Of a DNA stretch of 64,000 nt, positions 1 to 11,939 are shown piece by piece. Source of the DNA: Marsupella aquatica (Eukaryota; Marchantiophyta); the NCBI GenBank assembly GCA_973895155.1, contig OZ316898.1, forward strand, positions 18,600,001 through 18,664,000, written 5' to 3'. Made by a program: the position numbers and the translations under genes. Each line of letters opens with the position of its first letter. Positions within the stretch are counted from its first letter, which is position 1. The notes under the pieces were generated by a model, which worked only from the letters and a program-made list of their open reading frames with translations, did not search any database and had not been told where the DNA came from.

Positions 1-2235
1 CTGGATAATCCGCAAATCATCTCAACTTCTCACCTTTGCCATATGAGTACCATTTGGCAAAACCTTGTATTCCAATCGAGCTTGAGTAATATAGGGCTAC
101 CCTAAGATCAAGTCATAGGGTAAGCTATCATGCACAAAGATGTTAGTTGGCTCAATCACATTGCCAACCTTCACTGAAACTCCCGGACATCCTCCCCAAA
201 GTGTATTCTTTGAACGATTAATTGAGTTCACAGACCACTGGGTATCACAATCAACCATCCATTGCCCAAGATCATAGACGCTTCTTGACATTAGATTTAC
301 CTCTGATCCAGTGTCAATCAATGCTCGGGCTTTACCCTCCATCCCCACAAGCTCCACTTCCACCACTGAGCAAGTTCTTGCCCAAAATGGTTCCAAGATG
401 GACTCCTTGCCATCTCCCAATTCAAGATTCTTCATGGTAGAGGCACACATGACCCACACACTTTGTGAAGCCTTGAGTACCTCCTCTTGACTGATTTTTG
501 CCACTTCTTGTGACTTATCATATTTTTCTCCCATTAATGGTTCCCATCTTCCCAAGTCCAATAGCTTAGCTTCTGACATCTTTGGTTCAGAAACTTCCTC
601 CTTTGAAGACTCTGGCATCTGTGGTCCAGAAACTTCATCATTTGAAAACCCTAGCATCTGTGGTCTAGGGATCTTCTCCTTTGAAGACCTTGGCATCTGT
701 GGTCCAGGGATCTCCTCTTTTGAAAACCCTAGCATCTGTGGTCCAGGGATCTTCTCAACATTCACTTGATACACTTGACACTCTGTATTAGCTCTTGAAA
801 ATGAACCTTCTCCATCCTCTCCAACTTCAGAATAAAACTCTGCTCCCAATGCATGAGGTCCTTCTTTATAAAATCTTTTTCGCTTCACCTTTGCAAGTAA
901 AGCATCTTGAGCTTTGGAGTTCATGCAAGCAAAAAACTCCTCATTGGTGACTCCACTCACTGTGGCTTTCCAAAACTTGTCAGCAACCTGGTCATACTCT
1001 ATGTGTTGCTCCACATCCCTTCCAAGTATCCAACCAGGTCCCTTCTTTTCTGCCTTCTCCTTTTTTGCTACTTCCAACTCCTTTGAAGGGGTTGAAGTAG
1101 ACTCTTTTGGTGTGCTTACTCTGTCCTCAAATCGAACACTCCTTCTCATTGGCACATCAAATGATGGCCTAGGAGCAGAAGGTCCAGAATCCACTTTCTG
1201 TTTTCCTTTAGCACGTTCTTCTAAATGCTCCACAGACTTTCTCTTCTCCTCCACCATAGAATCCCATAGAGACCCTACTTCTGCAGTAAAAGCAGAGATA
1301 AGAACAGGATCATTCCAACCTGATTTCCTTCTTACAAACTCTGCCAGTCTTTTCTTCTCTGTCTCTGAGGATCCTACTGACGAAGGATCCCCAAACACAG
1401 TGTAGACATCTGCTTCATGCTCATCCTTGTCCCCATAAGCTGCAGAAATGGCTGAGTTATGATGTTCAGCCATTCTCTTCTCCACTAGTACCTTCATGCC
1501 ACCTTCGTTGGCATTGACTGGAATAAGTTCACCCGAATCATGGTAGGCAAGCTTTCTTATGCCTTCATGCTCAACAAACTTAACCATTCTCTCTTTTAGA
1601 GCAGCAGACAGCTCAACACACTCTCTTCTAGAGTGCTCTTTGCTATCACACCAGATGCAATTCCAGCTTCTTGGTCCTCCAGTATAACTTCCTGCTCCTC
1701 CACTACCTCTTGATGGTGGTCTCGATGTGTTGCTTCCAATTTATCCCAAAGCTTGGGTGGTAAGAATGGTAAGATTCTTCATGAGTTCAGACAACTCATC
1801 CATCTTGTCCACACTCTTCTCACCCCTACCGATTGTTGATTCTATCTTCTCCACTCTCCTCATAGAAGTCACAGGTGCTACTGTGTCCAGAACACCTTCA
1901 TGACTGAGTTTCTTCCTTCTGTGCGTTTGACTGACTCTTAGCACAGCAGTCTCAACCTCCTCCCAAGTTGGCTGATTAGCCCCACAACTTGGATTCATTA
2001 GTTCAAAAGCAAGCTCTAACTCATCCTGAAGCTTCTCATCAGCAGCTCGGATGAGTAGAGTAGCCTTCTGGACCTTGATAACTTCTGAGCCTATCTCAGG
2101 AAGTTGATTGAACTTCTTGACAAACTCCCTTATCAACTCTTGAGGTCCCAACTTCTTACTTCTGTCAGTCACCCAATCAAGGAAAGATGCTTGGGTGACC
2201 CTATCTGGATCTTCCAGCTTAAATTCTTCTTTCAT
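1..2235 (-). pseudogene. LTR retrotransposon gag-protease remnant (in-frame stops; runs off the left edge)
   Basis: This reads leftwards in one frame from the Met at 2235. The first part (2235-1744) is gag-like, charged and helical. A TAA at 1741-1743 interrupts it. The same frame then continues through a Gly/Ser-rich linker into a CCHC zinc knuckle (C-X2-C-X4-H-X4-C, about 1630-1670), a Lys/Glu-rich region, and a retropepsin with the catalytic signature ALIDTGSEVNLM (about 300-335) followed by the DLILG flap-end motif. TAG at 97-99 falls where this family usually has an Arg or Trp after ILG, and TGA at 22-24 breaks the frame again. Pol, if present, would lie left of the window. The gag-to-protease order and single frame fit a Ty3-like element. 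The stops show that this copy is dead, although the rest of the frame is long and intact, so decay is recent. No LTR was identified. Confidence 0.8.
560..770 (-). repeat. Intragenic 17-residue tandem repeat in the gag/protease ORF
   Basis: Within the retrotransposon ORF, four to five degenerate copies of a 51 bp unit encode a unit of the form KEEIPGPQMLGFS. The copies are in register with the reading frame and differ at a few positions, for example PGPQM, PRPQM, SGPQM and SEPKM. The stretch lies between the zinc knuckle and the protease and probably forms a flexible spacer. Confidence 0.75.
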
Positions 2236-2389
2236 TCTCAGCTCAAAAATATTCCATGCCTTTTAGTAATGCCTAAAACAATGAGGGAAAAATCTGAAAT
2301 GCCTAAAACAATGATTTCCAGTCCTCTCTCTGAAAGCTTAATCAAGACGTCTCAAAACACACAAACAAACAAAAAAACGCCGATCGCCA

Positions 2390-5050
2390 ATCACGTAGTG
2401 CACAACAAAATGGGATACCGCGTATCTCACTTTGCATTCATTCAAAGAAAATCAATCAAAAACATGCTAAGTCAACCGTTTGGCAGACACATTTACCAGA
2501 AAGGGTAAACCAAATTTAAATATCTACTAAGCGTAAAAGCACCTTCCACAAAATATTTCCTCCAAACCACAGTTGATCCTCATAGTCAGTTAAGTTAACC
2601 CAAGCGCATATTGGGTCCGGAACACAATTTGAATACAAAGTTAGATCCAAGTATCCAAGCTGGTATTCAACCTCAAAATACTCAATCGCCACACCGCACG
2701 CCTAGAAATTGAGGTTTGAATACCAATAGGAATCCACGGATCCCATTTTTCTAAACAGGACCAAAAACAACCCTCTCAAAACCACATGTCAATACCAAAT
2801 GGGATCCATGGATCAACTTTAAAAATGATGTGTTAACTACTACAAACAACTTGATATTGGGCTTTGAATACCATATGAGATCCACGGATCCCATGTGGTC
2901 GTCACCCCCCAAATTAGCACTTCCTATATCCATTCCCATAATATTTTGGGTCAAATACCAACATGGGTCATGTTTTTTAAATACGTACGGACAACTCAAA
3001 GGACTCCATGTGGACACATTTCCAAAACTATACAAGCACGAGCTCACACATAAAAGTTTTTCTTCACTTTTGTGAACTCATTCAAGGGACTCGATGAGTG
3101 AGGTATAACAGAAATTGAGGATGAATACCAAATGGGATCCACCTGTCAAAATTTGCCCTTGCCACACCTTACATCTTGATATTGAGGTTTGAATACCAAC
3201 ACGGATCTATTGATCCCATTTGGTATTCACCCGCCAAAATTTGCCCTTGCCACACCTCACACCTCAATATTGAGGTTTGAATACCAACACGGATCCATGA
3301 GTCTCATTTGCCAATCCAACTCCAAAATAATTTTAATATTTTTCCTTGCTCATCACAACTCCAATCACATCCATTTTTTACTCTTTCAAAATATGTTGGA
3401 CCAATCAATGGACCTACCCAAAAATGGAGGCAAATTTATGCCAAGTGGGTTTGTGGATCCCACCTCAAATTCAAAGTCCCAGATTAGCCCTCGGCCATAA
3501 GCCACTCATCCATTTTCACATTTGAATACAAATTTGGATCCCATTTGGTCTTTGTAAAGTTCTTGATTTGTAAAATAACATGCTCTTATACCAAATATGG
3601 GATCCATGGATCCCACTTAGTATTCAAACAAGTTTTTATGACTATTTCCTTTCTAGATTTATGAAATAACATGTTTGAATTCAAAATGGAATACCAAGTA
3701 TCCTACTTGGTATTCCTCTTAAAGTTTTCACTCATTTGTTTATTTTTTGAGAAATGCAATAGGATTTTTTGCAAGATTTTTTCTTTTTCTACTTTTGTAG
3801 CGCTGAGTGAAGCGGCTAAAGCATCTCAAGCTCTTTTTTCTAACGATATCAATTATAAGGAATATGGATAAATACCCACAAAGATATGACTTCCAAAGCG
3901 TGAGAGGACCGAGTACAAACCTAATTTTCTCTAATTTTGTAATTTCACCCCACAACTTCATTTTGTCATATCTTAGTCAATCTTTCATCATTTTGTACTC
4001 TTTATAAACCAATTTAATGTGCTATGATGAAATCTTTTCATTTCACTATTTGAATTTGATTGAGTTACACATAGAAACATATCAATTCTTGTCACAACTA
4101 GTGATGAAGATGTTACGTATAAATTTGGATCATTTCAAGACTCTCAGTAAGCTAGATAGGGTCTTTGGATTGATTTTGAAAAAATGATTAAAAGCTTAGG
4201 GGCTCAAAGTTAAAAATGACCCGATATCTCACTAGTTTGGGATTTAATTTCTCAATTTATGACTTATGCGTTCCAAAAGCCTTGTATCCTTGGATTAAAT
4301 CCGAAGTGGGATATGTGGTATCCCATTTTGTATTCAACTCGTGCACTTATGGCTTGTGCAATTTCATTTTTCATTTGGTCCGTCAGTGTGTTTATTGTGA
4401 GATTGTCGATGGGATATGTGGTATCCCACTTCACATTCAACCTATGCCTTTCAAACCTAATGTGAGAGATATTCTTTTTTAATCGTAAAATGCGTGTGAT
4501 TCACCGGTTGAATCTGAAGTGGGATACGCAGTATCTCATTTTGCATTCAACCTTGAATATCCTGCATTTCGCACCTAAATGCTTCATATTCAACCTCATT
4601 TTCTCATGTTTATGACACCCAAACTGGATTTTTGAAGATTGAATCCCAAATTGGATACGGCGTATCCCATTTGGGATTCGTCCTCATCATTTCCAAAAAG
4701 ATATATCATTCTCACCTGTTCTTCTAGTCTGATTTGAGGGGATACGAATTTGCATAGAGAGTGTGGATTGTTAGGGAGCAAAAGGATACGGGAGCGAGAA
4801 GAAATGAGCGGAAATATTTGACTCGGGGCTCTCCTATTTATAGTTTCCCCACAACCATGGTCAGCTTCTGACCGCAATTTCATCGCAGTCGGTTGAAAGT
4901 TACCGTTAAAAAGAATTTTCTAAGAATATTCTTGACGGGTAAACTGACCTTGCCCCTTTTACTGCGTTTGCTTCTTCTTCTTTTTTTGGAAAACCGCGGT
5001 GGGATCTAAAATGGGATATGCCGTATCCTTGCTTTGCATTCAAGTCATTT
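2390..5050. repeat. Cluster of dispersed ~40 bp palindromic repeats (GGATAC/GTATCC type)
   Basis: About sixteen diverged copies of one imperfect palindrome are scattered here. The general form is GAATACCAA..GGGAT, a 4-6 base centre, then ATCCC..TTGGTATTC. Clear copies lie near 2411, 2788, 2866, 3192, 3282, 3590, 3683, 4306, 4410, 4513, 4640 and 5008. Centres vary (ATGG, ACGG, ATGTGGT, ACGCAG, ACGGCG) while the arms stay recognisable, so each copy could form a hairpin. Spacing is irregular (50-600 bp). I see no supported gene here. The block lies directly upstream of the retrotransposon gag, so it may belong to that element's leader or LTR, or it may be an independent repeat. Confidence 0.7.
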
Positions 5051-5063
5051 TTTATCATTTTTT

Positions 5064-5259
5064 AAAATCTCAAATCTGGGTTTTTAGAGGGAATACCAAC
5101 TCCGTATCCAATAAAATCTCAAATCTGGGTTTTTAGAGGGAATACCAACTCCGTATCCAATAAAATCTCAAATCTGGGTTTTTAGAGGGAATACCAACTC
5201 CATATCCAATAAAATCTCAAATCTGGGTTTTTAGAGGGAATACCAACTCAGTATCCAAT
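5064..5259. repeat. Four tandem copies of a 49 bp unit
   Basis: Copies begin at 5064, 5113, 5162 and 5211 with almost no differences; the only ones I see lie in the CCGTATCC part. Each unit contains GAATACCAACTCCGTATCC, which is one half of the palindrome scattered through the preceding 2.6 kb. This block therefore looks like a recent local amplification of that older repeat. Confidence 0.95.
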
Positions 5260-5429
5260 ACGTTTTTGCCTTAGAAATTTTTCCCGCCGCGAGAAAAATG
5301 AGAAGTGTGGTCACACTTCTTGTTTGGTCCGTCACTATGTTCCTAGTCATGGTACGTGGTCATGTGGGTCATTGGGAGATTGCCTCATGTATACATTGTT
5401 TTTTGAGAGGAGATTGGGAGAAGCTTCAA

Positions 5430-6252
5430 GAAGAGTACTAGCTTTATCTGAGCCCGCTCCTTTGTCTGACCCGACCAGCTCGCCACTCCACTCCTCTTGA
5501 GCATATGCGCCTTTGCCAAGTTTGTCATTTAGCTAGCCCAGGCTGGAGAATATTGTTGCATTGTGCAGGCCCTAGCCTTTCTCCCACCACGCTAGCTCCC
5601 CTTGGTGAGGCCACCTTGAGTGCCCTTCATGATCTCCATCCACATCCCTGTGGCCATCTTCCCTTATTTGTGGAGGATTTTGAGCCGGAGGAGGTTCTTT
5701 AGTTTAGTAGGAAACATTTCACCTCTGCCTTACTCCACGCTCCATGTTGTGTACATTGCTAAGGAACCTCTGGCTATGTTTTTGAGCATTTCCATTCAGA
5801 CTTATTCCCTCCTTGAAGACCCTCAATCAGGGTTTTCAGTTTTCTTTTCATTTTGCCGGTGTAGTGCAGTAGGGCGCTTGCCTCCCCCAATTTATCGCAT
5901 TTTGAGCGCATTGCAATTACTAGTCATTTATGGCTAAGTCATCCTCAGGAGTTTGGCCCATTGCCATTCATTTGGAGAGGTTTTTCTTCATCTTGTGTCT
6001 CACACTCACATCACAGTTTTATTCTCCACTATCAGATCATCTGAGCTCTCCACATCAGTGTTGTTGTGGGTATCCCGGGTATCCGAGCTACCTTGGATCT
6101 CAACCCTGATTCATTTGGTTTGTCCTATAGGACATTGGATGTCTCCAATGTTTTCAGCACGGTCTCACGGGCGACCATTTTTTGTGCTTTGAGAGCAGCG
6201 AATCCAAACATCCAGTCCCTTATCCTGGTTGTCCATTGTTTTTATGGTTTAG
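5430..6252 (+). pseudogene. Degraded retrotransposon reverse transcriptase fragment
   Basis: No single frame is open. Switching among the three plus frames gives a run of segments in the order seen in reverse transcriptases of plant retroelements: HPHPCGHLPLFVEDFEPEEV (about 5635-5700), GRLPPPIYRILSA (about 5870-5915), a GEVFLHLVS segment (about 5976-6005), a G.P/GIRATLDL segment (about 6070-6105), and LDVSNVFSTVSRATIF (about 6130-6185), which resembles the (L)D(F)xNAFNxVSR motif A region of RT. Several frameshifts and stops separate them. The catalytic YxDD region is not visible; the similarity ends just before a poly-C tract at 6259. I assign it from motif order only, and the exact clade is uncertain. 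Confidence 0.55.
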
Positions 6253-6258
6253 AACCCT

Positions 6259-6280
6259 CCCCCCCCCCCCCCCCCCCCCC
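6259..6280. repeat. Poly-C homopolymer (22 nt)
   Basis: An uninterrupted run of 22 C follows immediately after the decayed RT fragment. Runs like this are prone to length error in sequencing and to slippage in the cell. Confidence 0.95.
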
Positions 6281-7153
6281 TTCTTTATAGTCACGCTGAC
6301 GTAAGAAACCCAAGGGAAGCACCAAATCCACACAGATGCTCTACAAGCTTTCCCAGCTCCTTTGCTCCCCACTTTCTCTTTTTCTTCCTCATTTTTTACG
6401 TTTAAGTTGCTTTTCTTTTTTCTGGTTAGGTGTTTTGTCCAAAACTTTGGGAAAATAATACAATTTTTGGCAAAGATTTGGAAAAGTAACCTTTTGTGGA
6501 AAAGCACATAAAAGTGAACAAAAAATCTGAAATAGTCACCTTCACTATAATCACTTTCGATCCACAAAAGGTAAAACAAATCATATGGAAACAAAAACTC
6601 TCAAAATAGTCACCTATACTTTAATTTTTATTTATATATATATAACGCCATCCGGGAGACATGGTCTCATGTATGTTTAAATTGTTTTGGGAACCCCCAC
6701 CCCCTCTCTTGCTTTTTCCTATTTTTTAGTCCCTTGCCACTCCCTTTCTCCTCCTTTTCTTCCCTTGCCAGGGACAGTCAAAGAGAAGAAAAACAATTAA
6801 ACAAAAACAAGGGAGTGAAAAGCAAAAGTACCCACTTTTTCATTATAAATTCTCATATTCTATGAAAAAATCCAAAAAGTGTATCATGCCCCAACCGATT
6901 CTCCTCCCAACTTACCCACTTTCACAAAAAGACACATTTAAGGTACTCTCATTGTACTTTGTTTTTTCCTTATTTGTAAATTTTGGTGGAAGCTTCATTT
7001 TAGGTGTGTCACATAAGAATCATCACATATACCATTCAATTTGTACTTTGTTTTTTCCTTACTAGCCCCAACTTATCCTTTCTTTGAACGTGAATAGCCT
7101 AGAGTACAATAAAGTGTCATCTTACTACAATAATACCTTATTCCACCAAAAGT

Positions 7154-7363
7154 GGTGGTCTTTTACAAAATCACTTATGGAGGGAACATTCCATGACCAG
7201 TGGAGTTACAATCTCTTTTATCCCAGCCTTTCATTAGGCAAAAAATAATTTCCCTTTTGGTGGTCTTTTACAAAATCACTTATGGAGGGAACGTTCCATA
7301 TATTACCAGTGGAGTTACAATCTCTTTTATCCTAGCCTTTCATTAGTCAACAAATAATCTCCC
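7154..7363. repeat. Two tandem copies of a 105 bp segment
   Basis: The segment beginning with TGGTCTTTTACAAAATCACT at 7156 recurs at 7261 and differs by a few substitutions and a short insertion (GGAACATTCC versus GGAACGTTCC). No coding content is seen. The surrounding 6.3-8.7 kb is AT-rich and apparently non-coding. It includes a G13 tract at 7703-7715 and a second, distant copy of a segment found at 6977-7033, located at 8331-8384. Confidence 0.85.
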
Positions 7364-9038
7364 TAACCCAAAGCAAACAAGACAAAACATTTTGGTATGC
7401 ACAATGGGGATGAGGACGTATGCTCTACGTGAGACAGTGCCATGTGTTGTCATTGGAATGGGGGCACTTGGGACACCATTATGAGGGGATAGAGACTAGG
7501 TGACATAGAGTTCAAAGTAGGGAGGAGAATTAATGATGCACCCATGGGTGAAGGGATGAATAGTATCATACTCTCCCATAAGTACAAGATAGGGGATGAG
7601 ACACGTTGGAGCAAAGAAAGGCAGAAATAAAGAAAAGAAATAAATAATAAAGCAATATAAGGGGAAAAAGAGGAGAAAAGGGGCACCCTTGGTTTTTTTT
7701 AAGGGGGGGGGGGGGAGGGGCAAGAAGGGAGAGGTCGCTCAAGCTACAGGGGAAGATGAGGCCATGAGGAGGAGGAGGGAGGTAGAGGCTTCACTCCATA
7801 AGCCTAGGCCCCAATTCTAGCTTCTAGGGTCGCACTTTGTAACTAAGTAAGATTTATAAATTTTGGTGGCCCAGTATGCAACTCCCATTTTTATAAGGCA
7901 AGTGTATAATTCCTTATAATGATTTTATATTCAATTAACCATATGAAGTTTCATTTTGGTCTACACAAATCTTGTACCTCTTAACTCAAGGAATTAAAAG
8001 ATGTACCTTTAAAAAAAATTGAACTTGTTTTGATATCATGGAAAAATTTAATCAAACCAAAATATATGCCTTTTTTAATTCTGGGATCTACAGCCAAACT
8101 AGCCAGCTTTTGGGATTTTTTTTTAAATTCTAAAAATGTTTTTAATAAAAATTACAACAAGTTTAAGAATATTTTTAACTTTATGTGGAAAAATAAGAAA
8201 ACCAAACCTGTATACAACTTTTTAAAAGTGAAAAACCCAAGTTTTGAAATTTTAATTTTTCTTAAAGCTAACTTTTTAGTCCATATAAAAATGTAGACAC
8301 CTGTTTGTTATACAAGAGTTGCGTACCCTGCTTTGGTGGAAGCTTCATTTTAGGTGATGTCACATAAAATCATCACATATACCATGTATGATCAAAAGTT
8401 ATGATACAAGGTTGCCCTCCAAAAAATGCAATGGTGATCATTCAATTTTGAGGTACTCTTTTGAGTGGAAAATATGAAAACCTGATAAAGTGGAAGAAAT
8501 AATACAAAAGTAAATTTTGTCTGGTGTGGTTTACCCAAAAAGAAGAAAAAAGCAGGAACCAATGGTGACCCTTCATCAAAATATTAGTTTTTATGTCATC
8601 CAAATTTATAAATAATTGTGTACCCAAGCTGCAGTCACGTGATTCGAATGCAGAGATTAAAAAACCTGAGAGAGCAAATGGTCTAAACAAGGACTAAAAC
8701 GTCATGCTCAGACCAAGATCACTCAACCAGGTTTTAGATTGACCGTTTGGACTCATTTCACTCACCTATAGAATAAATAGAGCTTAGAGCCAAAATACAT
8801 TCTCAATGTCTAGAGTCTCTCAAACTTGTTGGTTGCTTTTGCTTTCTCCATTCACAATATGGGGGCATATGAACTCTGAGTAGAGGGGATAGTTTCTTCT
8901 GTCTGTGATACATCTGAATATATATACATCTGAAGGAATACAGAGGGTAGATTTTCCAAGACCGCAGAAGAGAGTGAGATGTGTAACATCTCCAAAGTAG
9001 CACTGGCATACTAACTCCTTCGACCCGACAAACGAAGA

Positions 9039-11377
9039 ATGACATCCATCGCACTCATGTTTCAGAAGATGACGACAATCAATGTAAATTCGAAGAATCG
9101 CCTAATGTGTAGCAGAGAGCCAATGAAGCATGATCAAACGGTGAGGGTCCCAGGATCACGTTTGGCAACGCCCGATGGATCATGCCCTCTGAAGAGCGGT
9201 ACCTTACAAGGTGTAGAATCAGAGAGATCATCCGAGAAAACTGATTTTTGGAATCGCAAAGTTGGCGCTCGGTTTGCAGTATGGAATCAGGAGGTTGCGT
9301 TTAATGAGCGTCACAACACCTCGACGCAGCTAGAACCTCTTCGCCGAGTTGGGGATCCCCTTGCTGACGGGTGCGTGGCAGCCCTTGGCAGCAAACCTGG
9401 AGAAGACGCCTTCTTGATCCTTGAGCAGTACCTGTCCAGACCAATTTGTGAACAGGAAGCAGACGCGCCCAGGCAATTCCAAGACAGCGTGCTGAAAGTT
9501 CCAGATTGGGTTGATTGGAACATCATCAAGCAGGGCCAACAGCTGTACTGGTATGTCCGGGTTCTTCCTTTTTTGGTTCTGGCCTGTTACTCCCAGTTTT
9601 ACTTTTCACATGAGGAAAGTGGTCTGTTCAAGATTTGTTTTTTAATAAATGACATCCCTGGGCAAACTCGATCATGGATCAATAATATGTGCAAGGAATG
9701 TGTCCATCGTGTGCTCTTATGTCTGTGAGGGCCTCGTCACTTATAGACATCTCGTCTTCGTGTGGATCGACTGTCTTAGCTTTTCTGCCAGACCGTCAGC
9801 CCAGAGAAAATTTACTTGAGTAAAATGATTGAGTTAAAGAAAAGAATGATGTCCAAATATAGCTCAGGCGTTCCCAGATTTTAAGGTTTCTCTTCGCTTC
9901 CTCCTTGTCTTCACCTTTCAACGTGAGTCCGTGGCGGTTTGGTGGTACTCCACGATGTAGAGGAGCTACCGTTTTCCAACTCTATGGCCTGAGTAGTTAT
10001 CGGGCCGTAATAGATGAGTGGAGGCCCCTGTGACACTCCGCGTAGTCTGCGCAGACGTCTCAAAGCCGGGCTCTCTCTCTATCTCCAAGAGAAGAAAATG
10101 AAACAGGCTTCAGTCGGTCACACGGAACTAAACTTCTGAAAGCTCAAAATGAAATGAGCTTCGTAGCACAGGTACGCACCTAGAACAAAACCTATAGCTG
10201 TCATGACCAAACCTATAACTAGAAATGGGGGCGATTTCAAGGGTAAACAGCTCAAAGGTCAAACTGATTAGGACTCGGTTGTAACAAATATCTTGAATGA
10301 TATAACAATAAGCGGACACGCAGTGAACTTTCCAGAGATATATACAGATCGAGAGTTCAATCATCAAGTCTACAATAGGAGTTCCTGGACCTAGGAGGGT
10401 GAGTAAAAGCACTTTGTAATATCAGGCAGTGATTCGGAATGCTTTCTTGATGGCCGCATCTTGACAGGGGTTACATGCTTGTTTCTTTCAGGAAGTATGC
10501 GAACCCCATTCTATTCGTTCTTTTCCATGCCTCTCTGGTTGGTGGATTTGGTGCTCCGCGAATAGCTCGAACGCTCCAATGCACCAACTATCTATCAAGC
10601 TCTCCTGATCGCTCTTACCAGCGCCTCATGGAGACATGTCTCATGGTCTACGACTGCATGAATGGTGGAATTCAGACTCTTCAGCCACGGACTGGAAAGG
10701 GGTGGAAGTCGATCGTGCGTGTGCGCCTGCTGCACACTCAAGTTCGTCTCCGTATTCTCAGGGTTGCAGAATCTAATCCTGATTACTATTCTGTTGACGA
10801 CGATGGAGTCCCTATCAACCAGGAAGATTTAGTAGCCACTCTCTGTGGCTTTTCGATTGCTGTCATCCTTGCCTTGGAGCAGATCGACATGAATCTGTCC
10901 CTCAAAGAGGTGTTTGCATACCTCCACCTATGGCGTCTAATTGGACATTACATGGGAATCCTTCCGGAAAACAATCCACTCACCTCTTGCGAAGATGCTC
11001 GAGCTTCGTTGGAGTCTGTCCTCCGTCACCTACTTACTCATCCTAATAACACATCTGCAAACTTGGCAAATTCCGTTCTTCGAGCTGTGGCCGAGAAGCC
11101 ACCTCTGAGGCAATCCTTTTCATTTCATTCCGCGAGTGTCCGTGCCCTCTTGGGTGAGGATCTCAGTAATGCTCTCCAGATTGAATCTTCCAGCTTGTAC
11201 AATAGGATCATGATTAAGCTCTTGTTCGCCTACTTCAGGTTGCCTTCCACACCGTGGTGGACGCGAGTTATCCAGGCATCCCATGCTTGGTTTTTTGAGA
11301 ACACAGCTACCAAGATTGAGTTGAATTTCAACATGAAAGTGGTACCCAACATGATGTCTAAGGAGGACGTGTGTTAA
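9039..11377 (+). CDS. mpaB / rubber oxygenase-family (DUF2236) protein, two exons
   Basis: Exon 1 is 9039-9550 and exon 2 is 10492-11377. They are joined through a phase-2 GT-AG intron (GTATGT ... TTCTTTCAG) that restores the codon between LYW and KYANP. The product is about 465 aa. Family hallmarks are in order: the DPLAD segment, VPDWVDWNIIKQGQQLYW, then LFHASLVGGFGAPR, a Thr-Gly-Lys-Gly-Trp stretch, RVRLLHTQVR with the conserved His, QEDLVATLCGF, and HLWRLIGHYMGI. Known relatives are the heme-b latex-clearing protein Lcp and the fungal ER oxygenase MpaB, which cleave carbon-carbon double bonds in isoprenoid chains. The substrate here is unknown. The first ~60 residues are not conserved in pattern, so the true start could be one of the later Mets. 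There is no clear signal peptide. Neighbours give no functional hint. Confidence 0.85.
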
Positions 11378-11384
11378 CTTCTAT

Positions 11385-11390
11385 AATAAA
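11385..11390 (+). promoter_or_regulatory. AATAAA polyadenylation-type signal after the DUF2236 gene
   Basis: A canonical AATAAA lies 8 bases after the stop codon. This is unusually close for a plant near-upstream element, so other downstream A-rich sites may be used instead. Confidence 0.4.
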
Positions 11391-11470
11391 GGGTGGCCCC
11401 ACTTTTTGAAGTCGTCTTCATTCAAATTTGGTAAGGCATCTTGAGTGAAACAAAATGGAACGGGAAAAAG

Positions 11471-11732
11471 AGAAAGGAATAATCTGAAGAATATAATTAT
11501 ATTTGGTGTGAACACGCTTATCCAAGCAAAAAACAGTCAAAGTCTTTCCCATTGTCTTCCATGCTAGATCCTCCCTCTACCATCCATGCTATGCAAGACC
11601 GAGAAAGGAATAGTCTGAAGAATATAATTATATTTGGTGTGAACACGCTTATCCAAGCAAAAAACAGTCAAGGTCTTTCCCATTGTCTTCCATGCTAGAT
11701 CCTCCCTCTACTATCCATGCCATACTATGCTC
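11471..11732. repeat. Tandem duplication, 131 bp period
   Basis: A 131 bp segment starting AGAAAGGAATAATCTGAAG at 11471 is repeated from 11602 with only a few substitutions over most of its length, so the duplication is recent. It sits just downstream of the DUF2236 gene, and no ORF is conserved across the copies. Confidence 0.9.
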
Positions 11733-11939
11733 TATGGCATATCATCCATGCATAGGAAGTGAGAGTAGTTTAATGACAAATATTACAAAATCAGCAAAAT
11801 ATTGTCCAATCTAATCAACGAGACAAAGAGAAGACAAGAAAAATAGTGAAAAAGAAGGAGGGGTGTGGGGTTGGTAGGAGGGTATTAAGATTTAAAAACA
11901 AAAAATAATAATTGTCATTTTGTTGTACTTTGGTGGTGG

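Noticed and set aside
1741-2508. Plus-strand frame 2104-2508 over the gag region
   Set aside because: It lies opposite the gag frame or in its leader, has no domain, and its composition follows the minus-strand coding.
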